NCBI GenBank assembly: GCA_015698045.1
Contig: BLAL01000197.1
Coordinates: 372,001 to 436,000 of the forward strand
Source: Rhizophagus clarus
Taxonomy: Eukaryota; Glomeromycota; Glomeromycetes; Glomerales; Glomeraceae
DNA length: 64,000 nt
Reading direction: 5' to 3'
In this document: in pieces, positions 58,186 to 64,000 of the stretch
How positions within the stretch are numbered: the first letter of the stretch is position 1
How the letters are laid out: the number at the start of each line of letters is the position of its first letter
Program-made: the position numbers and the translations under genes
The notes under the pieces: generated by a model
What the model was told of the DNA's origin: nothing
What the model saw: the letters and a program-made list of their open reading frames with translations, nothing else
Databases searched by the model: none

Positions 58186-60273
58186 TTATGCAAGATCAAA
58201 AACATCAGCAACTTCATCGTCTTCCCCCAAAGAAGATGAAGCAGAGGTGCCAGTAAGCATTTCGAACATTTTGGTCATGGTCGAAGAGATAGATTGAAAG
58301 GACGATTTCATTTCATTTTGTTGAGTCAGAAGGGTTTGAATTTGAGCGTCGGATTGGTGAAGATCTTGATGATCTTGGATAAGTTCAGCTTCTTGATCAG
58401 AGTCATCAGCGCTCTTAACGCGTTTCTTGGCTTGGTCAGGTGAGGAAGCTGAAGAGGACTGTGTGAGGGATTTTTTCTTCATGGTACCCTCCAGTTTAGA
58501 ACCTTTTTCAATGTGTAAAGCTTTCTGGGCAGTAACGATTACGGCGATTTGTTTATCAGTACTTTCAAGAGTTGAACTGATATTCATGATCTTTATCTCT
58601 AGTTGACGTAAACTGTTAAGGATTGTTTCTTTAAAGTGGAGAATGGCGGGGTCTTGGTCAAAACAAGGTTCATCCTCATCCATTTCCTCATGTTGTTGAG
58701 TAGTACGATCAATTCTCTGCTGTTGAGTGGAGCAAGAAGGTCTTGCTGATTTATTAGTACCTTTAGATTTAGCAGCATCAGCGTACGATTTCTTTAGATT
58801 CTTCCAATTATCAGCGCCACTAACAAACTTTTTGCCAGGGGGTTTATTGATATTCTTATTATTACAAGTATCAGCCATGTGGGAGGGATTACCACAGATG
58901 TTACATATACGATCTGATTCTTGACTCCAGTATAATCGACGTGAATCCATATTGCCCTTTTTGAAGTTAATCGAAAGCTGTAGAGCAGCCTGTCGATCTT
59001 CATCACAAGAAAAGTGAATATAAGCATAACGACACTTAGAATATCTCCCTCTGATCATAGCAGCAGGAATAAAGCAGGATTTAGCTTTACATTTAAGTAA
59101 GACAGGTTCAAGATCATAGCCACTAGTGTTGTAGGCTAGTCCAGATAGTTTGAGAGGAAACTGCTTGCGTAAAGTGCGATCATCTTGGTTGAGAGACAGA
59201 GGAAGAACTCTAACCGTGTCTTTTCCTACATGATATCCCCAGTTAGTCTCAAAATAGGTAAGAGCTTCTTGAGATTTGTATGTAATATAGGCGATCTGGT
59301 AAAAACCAGCGCCTTTAGTATAGAGCCTCTCAATTTCACCTAAGATTTCAAAGCTGGCCCTGATTTCAGCAGCTTTTCGATAAGCAGGGATATCAATCAC
59401 CTGAATTGTACGATGGTTTGTATTCTCTTTTTGTTGGTCATGAGTCGTGACTTGCTTTTCTGGTTTAAGTGGAGAGATTTTAAGGGTGACATTTTTAATG
59501 TCATCCGAGTTATCTTCTTTAAGTTGCAGGATAATTTCCATTTTAAGAAATTTGTCATAAGAATCCTTGTCATTGAAAGTGACTTTTGCTTGTTTTTGGA
59601 GACGCGTAATACCCAAGTTGATGTTGTACTTAACATTATATTTAGCAAGAGCCTCCTTGATGGTGAGAATCTTTGAAGGTTTAGAACCAGTAATGTTATC
59701 AAGTGCCACGAGGGCAACATAGTCTAACGGTTTTTCAATAGTGATCGACTGTTGATCAGAATTTTCATTGTTGTCAGAAGGCGGATCAACATCCATGGCA
59801 GAATTGACAATTTCCTTATCTGGTGTTTGGTCATTCTGTTGTTGATCATTTTGATCAGTAACTTTAGGCGTAACTGCAGGAGCTGCAGGAGCTGGGATAC
59901 GATTAGTTCCGTCAAGGTTGTTTACTATATTTTGTTGAGGAGGCGCATGAGCACATGACAAGTGCGAGCGAGAAGTCTTGGACTTAGATTTTCCCTTGGA
60001 AGAATAGGTCTTTGGCGGGTGGTTGGGAGTTTCTGCAAAAAGGTCACTAGCAACATCCCTTTCAGATTGCAAGTTGCTCTGCTTAATACGCTCTTTATCA
60101 GCTGCAAGGTCAGCCTGTAAAGCGTTATTAGTAGCTGTATCTTTAGACCACGGTGGAGGGTCAGCAGCATTAGAGGTGAAAGTAAAATCAAAGGTGGCAG
60201 CAGGTTGCCCACCTTTTGAGCTGCTTCGCAAAGTACGAGCACTGGTGCTGTTGTTTCTGTTGTTGTTAGACAT
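58186..60273 (-). CDS. LINE ORF1 protein with CCHC zinc knuckle
   Basis: An intact frame of 695 residues; the ATG at 60273 (MSNNNRNNS) is chosen because upstream in-frame codons give only a GTG start. The N-terminus is Ser/Asn/Gln-rich and disordered-looking. Residues about 285-440 hold two RRM-like segments (RTIQVIDIPAYRKAAEIRAS; LKLSGLAYNTSGYDLEP). A CCHC knuckle CNICGNPSHMADTC follows (about 455). The C-terminal third is basic, then coiled-coil-like (LNSLRQLEIKIMNISSTLES) with an acidic end. ORF1 proteins coat the element RNA in a ribonucleoprotein with ORF2 (family knowledge). ORF1 stop and ORF2 start are nine bases apart, which suggests termination-reinitiation. Confidence 0.88.
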   Translation of the reverse strand: MSNNNRNNSTSARTLRSSSKGGQPAATFDFTFTSNAADPPPWSKDTATNNALQADLAADKERIKQSNLQSERDVASDLFAETPNHPPKTYSSKGKSKSKTSRSHLSCAHAPPQQNIVNNLDGTNRIPAPAAPAVTPKVTDQNDQQQNDQTPDKEIVNSAMDVDPPSDNNENSDQQSITIEKPLDYVALVALDNITGSKPSKILTIKEALAKYNVKYNINLGITRLQKQAKVTFNDKDSYDKFLKMEIILQLKEDNSDDIKNVTLKISPLKPEKQVTTHDQQKENTNHRTIQVIDIPAYRKAAEIRASFEILGEIERLYTKGAGFYQIAYITYKSQEALTYFETNWGYHVGKDTVRVLPLSLNQDDRTLRKQFPLKLSGLAYNTSGYDLEPVLLKCKAKSCFIPAAMIRGRYSKCRYAYIHFSCDEDRQAALQLSINFKKGNMDSRRLYWSQESDRICNICGNPSHMADTCNNKNINKPPGKKFVSGADNWKNLKKSYADAAKSKGTNKSARPSCSTQQQRIDRTTQQHEEMDEDEPCFDQDPAILHFKETILNSLRQLEIKIMNISSTLESTDKQIAVIVTAQKALHIEKGSKLEGTMKKKSLTQSSSASSPDQAKKRVKSADDSDQEAELIQDHQDLHQSDAQIQTLLTQQNEMKSSFQSISSTMTKMFEMLTGTSASSSLGEDDEVADVFDLA

Positions 60274-60366
60274 CTTAAACAAAAATAACACGTAAAAAAA
60301 TTTAGGTCTCTCGAGAATTACTGCGGATTTTCAACAATTTTTGAAGGTAACGGGAGAGAGTTTTTT

Positions 60367-60384
60367 TTAATTAATTTCTATTTT
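60367..60384. repeat. Target-site duplication at LINE 5' end
   Basis: TTAATTAATTTCTATTTT, identical to the copy at 52,387-52,404; it marks the 5' insertion border of the full-length LINE. Confidence 0.8.
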
Positions 60385-60649
60385 AACACACAGATAAGCA
60401 TTTGTTAGCCGTTTTTTGCAAAAATAGAATAAATCTGTAAATCATTCCATTTTTGAAAGAACATCCGGCGTATTTTGCATAGAAATTTCTATTTCATTCT
60501 ATCATCAATCTAATCTAATTTTGTAGATAATCCACATGCTAAATTGCCATGAAATCAAAAATAATTTCCTTTTTGGTAAAAAACTGTCCATTTAATCTTT
60601 ATGTATATGTACTTTATGTACTATGAACAGAACATTGAACATGTACATG

Positions 60650-62130
60650 AACATGTACTGTACAGTGGGATATCAAAAATCACCGGACAGTTTTTTTTCA
60701 GAATTGCTTAACCGCATTTTCTCAGCATCCAGTGATCATTAAGCAATGAACCAAAGCTTGTTAGAATCACCATAACAAGGCGCATTGAATGATGTTATCT
60801 GTGTATCTCTAGCATTAATTGGTAATTAGTTATTGTCAAGTATTTATAAACAGTAAAATAGGAATAACTTTTCAGTCACTAATGCTAAAAACATAAAAAT
60901 AATACCATTCGATTTGTCTTGTTATGGCGAATCTAACAAGATATGCCTCATCATTCTATGATTAATGGGCAATGAAACGCCTTGATACTTTTATTTTTCA
61001 TTATTAAAAAAATTTTCAAAAATTATGATTTTAAAATAAACTTTAAATGGAGTTTAAATGTCACCCAGTGATCATACAAAGATGATCAAAGGATCATTAG
61101 ATTCGTCTCATTGAGATGCATTGAATGGTGGTATTTATATATTTCTAGCATTAATAGATAGTTAATTATAATCAATAATCTCTAAATTAAAAAATGGCGA
61201 TAACATTTTATCTATTAATGCTAGAGATTTAAAATACTGCCATTTAATGTGTTTCATTATGATAAATATAATGAGCTTTTTTTGTTTTTATATTACCACC
61301 AGATAATTAAACGCCTTGATGTTTCTACATGTCAATATTAAAAAAATTGTTAAAAAAATATAATTTTAGAATAAACTTTAAATGGAGTTTAAATGTCATG
61401 CAGTGATCATACAAAGATGATCAAAAACTCATTAGATTCGTCTCATTGAGATGCATTGAATGACGGTATTTTTATATTTCTAGCATTAATAAATAGTTAA
61501 TTATGATCAATATTCTTTAAATTAAAAAGTAGTAATAACTTTTTGTCTATTGATGCTAGAAATATAAAATACTACTATTTAATGTGTCTCATTATGATAA
61601 ATATAATGAGCTTTTTTTATTTTCATATTACCGCCAGACAAGAAAACGCCTTGATGTTTCTACATGTCAATATTAAAAAAATTGTTAAATATAATTTTAA
61701 AATAAATTTAAATGAAGTTTAAATGTCACCCAGTGATCATACAAAGATGATCAAAGGCTCATTAGATTCGTCTCATTGAGGTGCATTGAATGGTGGTATT
61801 TTTAGATTTCTAGCATTAATAGATAGTTAATTATGATCAATATTCTTTAAATTAAAAAGTGGTTATAACTTTTTATCTATTGATACTAGAGATGTAAAAT
61901 ACTACCATTTAATGTGTCTCATTATGATAAATATAATGAGCTTTTTTTGTTTTAATATTACCACCAGATGAGAAAATGCCTTGATGTTTCTAAATGTTAA
62001 TATTAAAAAAATTTATTAAAAAAATGTAATTTTAGAATTAATTTAAATAGGATTAAAATATTACTCAGTGATTATACAAAGTTGATTAAAAGCTCATTAG
62101 ATTCATCTCATTGAAAAAAATTAAATAGTA
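60650..62130. repeat. About 330-bp tandem repeat array left of the Tc1 gene
   Basis: The word CAGTGATCATACAAAGATGATCAAA recurs near 61,068, 61,398 and 61,728, with a diverged copy near 62,063 and an older partial unit at about 60,720-61,000. Each unit contains an internal inverted repeat of about 50 bp (TGCATTGAATGGTGGTATTT..CTAGCATTAATAGATA against TATCTATTAATGCTAGAGAT..), so every unit can form a large hairpin. The first part of this gap (60,385-60,650) is plain AT-rich sequence. Confidence 0.8.
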
Positions 62131-62206
62131 ATAAAATAAGTGTAGTTAAAGTTTTGGACAAAAAATACATTTTAATTATAAAAAAAAAATATTTATTATT
62201 TTATTA

Positions 62207-63241
62207 TTAATATTTTGTAGGATCACCTTTATTTTCAATAACTGCAGCAACACGGCGTGGTATACTATCTACAAGATTTTTATATATTTTTTCATCAAGA
62301 TTTAACCATTCTTCTTGTAAAATCTTCCATAAATCATCTTGATTTTTTGGTAATGGTCTATGATTTCTGACTTTTCTTTCCAATTCATCCCATAGATTTT
62401 CTATAGGATTCAAATCTGGACTTTGTGCAGGCCATGGTAAGCTTGCAATATTATTATCTTCTTTCCACTTTTTTGCTATATTTGCTGTATGAATAGGAGC
62501 ATTATCTTCTTGAAAAATATAATTTTCTTTATCTTCTAAATTATTTATAAAGGGCAATAAATGTTTTTCAAGTATTTCTTTTACATAGACATTTGCTGTT
62601 ATTTTACCTTCTAATTTAACTAATGGACCTAATTTATTTTTTACAAAACAACCCCAAATCATTACACTTTCTTGACCTGATTTAAATGTAGGAATAAGAC
62701 ATTTTGGATTATATTTTTCCTGAGGATTTCTCCAAACATATCTTTTTCCATCACCACCAAATACTTCAAATTTAGATTCATCACTCCAAATAATGTTTTC
62801 CCATTCATTTATCCACTTTACTTTTTGTTTAGCCCATTTTAATCTTTTCATTTTATTAGCTGCATTTACAAAGGGTTTTTTTGCTCCAACTCGTCCATAA
62901 ATATTATTTTTATGGAGATATCGTTTGATAGTAATTGGGCTTGCCTCTATTGAAGTAGAAGTAGTAAAGTTTTCACACAATTCATCAATAGTAGTTTTTC
63001 AGTTTTTATTAAGAGTTTGCATTAAATGGCGGCCATCTCTTTCTGTTATAATAGGTGGTCTACCACTTCGTGAAGGTAGTGTTTCAAATCCTTCTTTATA
63101 TGCAGCAATAACTTCATGAACTGTACTTTTTGAATGTTTTAATATTTCACTTATTTTTCTTATGCTAAAATCACATTTCCAAGCACCTATTATTTCACCA
63201 CGCTGGAATTCTGTAAGTTCTTTACGTTGGGTAGCAGCCAT
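62207..63241 (-). pseudogene. Tc1/mariner transposase with one in-frame stop
   Basis: One frame of 344 codons, a standard Tc1 length. Residues 1-75 hold the paired helix-turn-helix DNA-binding part (FSIRKISEILKHSKSTVHEV) with the SRSGRPP linker. The catalytic part has WSDESKF (first Asp), QEDNAPIHTA (second Asp) and SPDLNPIENLWDELE (Glu), with 34 residues between the last two, the Tc1-type DD34E. VMIWGCF is also present. A TGA at 62,999-63,001 lies between the two domains; the frame continues cleanly beyond it (KTTIDELCENF). Downstream at about 62,140-62,175, AGTGTAGTTAAAGTTTTGGACA resembles a Tc1 terminal repeat. The matching right end was not found. Confidence 0.9.
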
Positions 63242-63417
63242 TTAAATAATTTATTATTTTTTTTTAATTTATAATATTAAGGAAAAGAAGAAACTATATA
63301 ATTTTAAAGACTTTTTTAATAGTAAAGAAATTTTTTTAAAAAAAAATATTTATAAAAAATAAATATTATCATAAATACAAATTGGTAAAAATTTTAATGT
63401 TTATATATTTTTTTAAT

Positions 63418-63575
63418 TTTTGGCTTAATATACTTGACTTGCTTTGCATCATATTTGCTTAGTATTTGGCTTAGCATATTGGGTTAACACATAAGGCTTA
63501 GTTATTTGGCTTAGTATATTTGCTTAGCATATTTGGCTTTATGCATTTGGCTTTGAATATTTAGAATACAGTATA
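63418..63575. repeat. About 20-bp TTTGGCTTAGTATATTTGCTTAG minisatellite
   Basis: About seven degenerate tandem units built on TTGGCTTAGTATAT and TTTGCTTAGCATAT lie upstream of the Tc1 gene. It may mark where the missing right terminal repeat was replaced. Confidence 0.7.
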
Positions 63576-63689
63576 TTAAATAAAGATAAAAAAAAGCTCA
63601 TTATATTTATCAGTATTTTTTATAATACTAACATTAGTAGGTAAAAAGTTATTTGCACTTTATCATTTTGAGAATATTTGTCATAACTT

Positions 63690-64000
63690 ATTGCCTATAT
63701 ATGTTAAAGATATATAAATACTACCATTCGATGCATCTCAATGAGACGAATCTAATGAGCCTTTGATTATCTTTGTATGATCACTGGGTGACATTTAAAC
63801 TCCATTTAAAGTTTATTTTAAAATTATATTTTTTTAACAATTTTTTTAATATTGACATGTAGAAACATCAAGGCGTTTACTTGTCTGGTGGTAATATAAA
63901 AACAAAAAAAGCTCATTATATTTATCATAATGAGACACATTAAATGGCAGTATTTTTTATCTCTAGCATCAATAGATAAAATGTTATCACCATTTTTTAA
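63690..64000. repeat. Inverted copy of the 330-bp repeat, running off the window
   Basis: The sequence is the reverse complement of the units at 60.7-62.1 kb (for example GATCACTGGGTGACATTTAAACTCCATTTAAAG). The Tc1 gene is thus bordered by the same repeat family in opposite orientations. The array continues past the window end. Confidence 0.85.

Larger units (their letters stand above)
52405..60366 (-). mobile_element. Nearly full-length LINE retrotransposon
   Basis: About 7.96 kb on the minus strand. It has a 5' untranslated region of about 90 bp (60,274-60,366), ORF1 (60,273-58,186), ORF2 (58,176-52,713), a 3' untranslated region (52,712 to about 52,430) and a (TAAAA)n tail. An 18-bp direct repeat flanks it (52,387-52,404 and 60,367-60,384). 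It has an APE endonuclease, an RNase H domain after the reverse transcriptase and a CCHC ORF1, which points to a Tad1- or I-like clade (clade uncertain without a tree). Only two in-frame stops and one length change in an A10 run separate it from an intact element, so it is young. Confidence 0.88.

Noticed and set aside
54531-60295. Plus-strand frames of 60-90 codons across the LINE
   Set aside because: All lie opposite the ORF1 and ORF2 coding strand and have no support of their own.
9582-63241. Premature stops taken as proof of RIP-like C-to-T mutation
   Set aside because: Every stop codon can be derived from CAA, CAG or CGA by one C-to-T change, so compatibility carries no information without aligned intact copies.
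63242-63720. Right-hand Tc1 terminal repeat
   Set aside because: No reverse complement of the AGTGTAGTTAAAGTTTTGGACA end could be found in this stretch.

Overview
The window is a strongly AT-rich stretch of a repeat-laden eukaryotic genome with small introns (GT..AG, mostly 40-100 bp). A Sel1-repeat/kinase fusion with 30 Sel1 units, a second kinase-Sel1 protein, an F-box protein, a WD-type ion-channel gene and many transposons together suggest an arbuscular mycorrhizal fungus (Glomeromycotina, Rhizophagus-like). That assignment is inference from gene content; there is no rRNA or other marker here to prove it.

Layout. 0-5 kb: a Myb/SANT-like gene with an arginine/serine-rich second exon, a five-exon gene carrying one in-frame TGA, a block of about 172-bp satellite and a two-exon gene of unknown role carrying one in-frame TAG. 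5.5-9.5 kb: layered satellites; one family flanks both sides of a second, higher-order satellite whose 156-bp unit is built of 26-bp palindromic monomers. 9.6-13.7 kb: a decayed Helitron (Rep/PIF1 helicase). 14.9-16.5 kb: a large palindromic element with CTGCTG-rich cores, seen again inverted at 29.1-30.9 kb. 18.0-23.4 kb: a divergent pair, an intact nine-exon HECT-type ubiquitin ligase-like gene (minus) and an intact integrase-fold DDE transposase (plus), separated by 433 bp; this is the best candidate for an unusual system here, a two-gene transposon with its own ubiquitin ligase. 23.4-31.4 kb: non-coding, with minisatellites, a pyrimidine-rich tract and miniature inverted-repeat elements.

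31.4-36.2 kb: the Sel1-kinase gene. 37.4-38.8 kb: F-box gene. 39.9-44.2 kb: ion-channel gene with several reading-frame breaks. 45.4-45.9 kb: a 480-bp element flanked by TTAA. 46.2-46.5 kb: what looks like a tRNA-Asp gene is the head of a SINE with perfect 16-bp target duplications. 47.4-49.7 kb: kinase-Sel1 gene, with its domains in the opposite order to the first. 51.3-51.8 kb: an exon fragment. 52.2-60.4 kb: an almost complete LINE (ORF1 with CCHC knuckle; ORF2 with endonuclease, reverse transcriptase and RNase H), inserted at the same target as an older truncated copy. 60.6-64.0 kb: a Tc1/mariner transposase with one stop, bordered by about 330-bp repeat arrays in opposite orientations.

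Host genes are thus islands among transposons. The two kinase-Sel1 genes, the F-box gene and the HECT gene all belong to signalling and ubiquitin families, but nothing in the window shows that they act together apart from the HECT/transposase pair.
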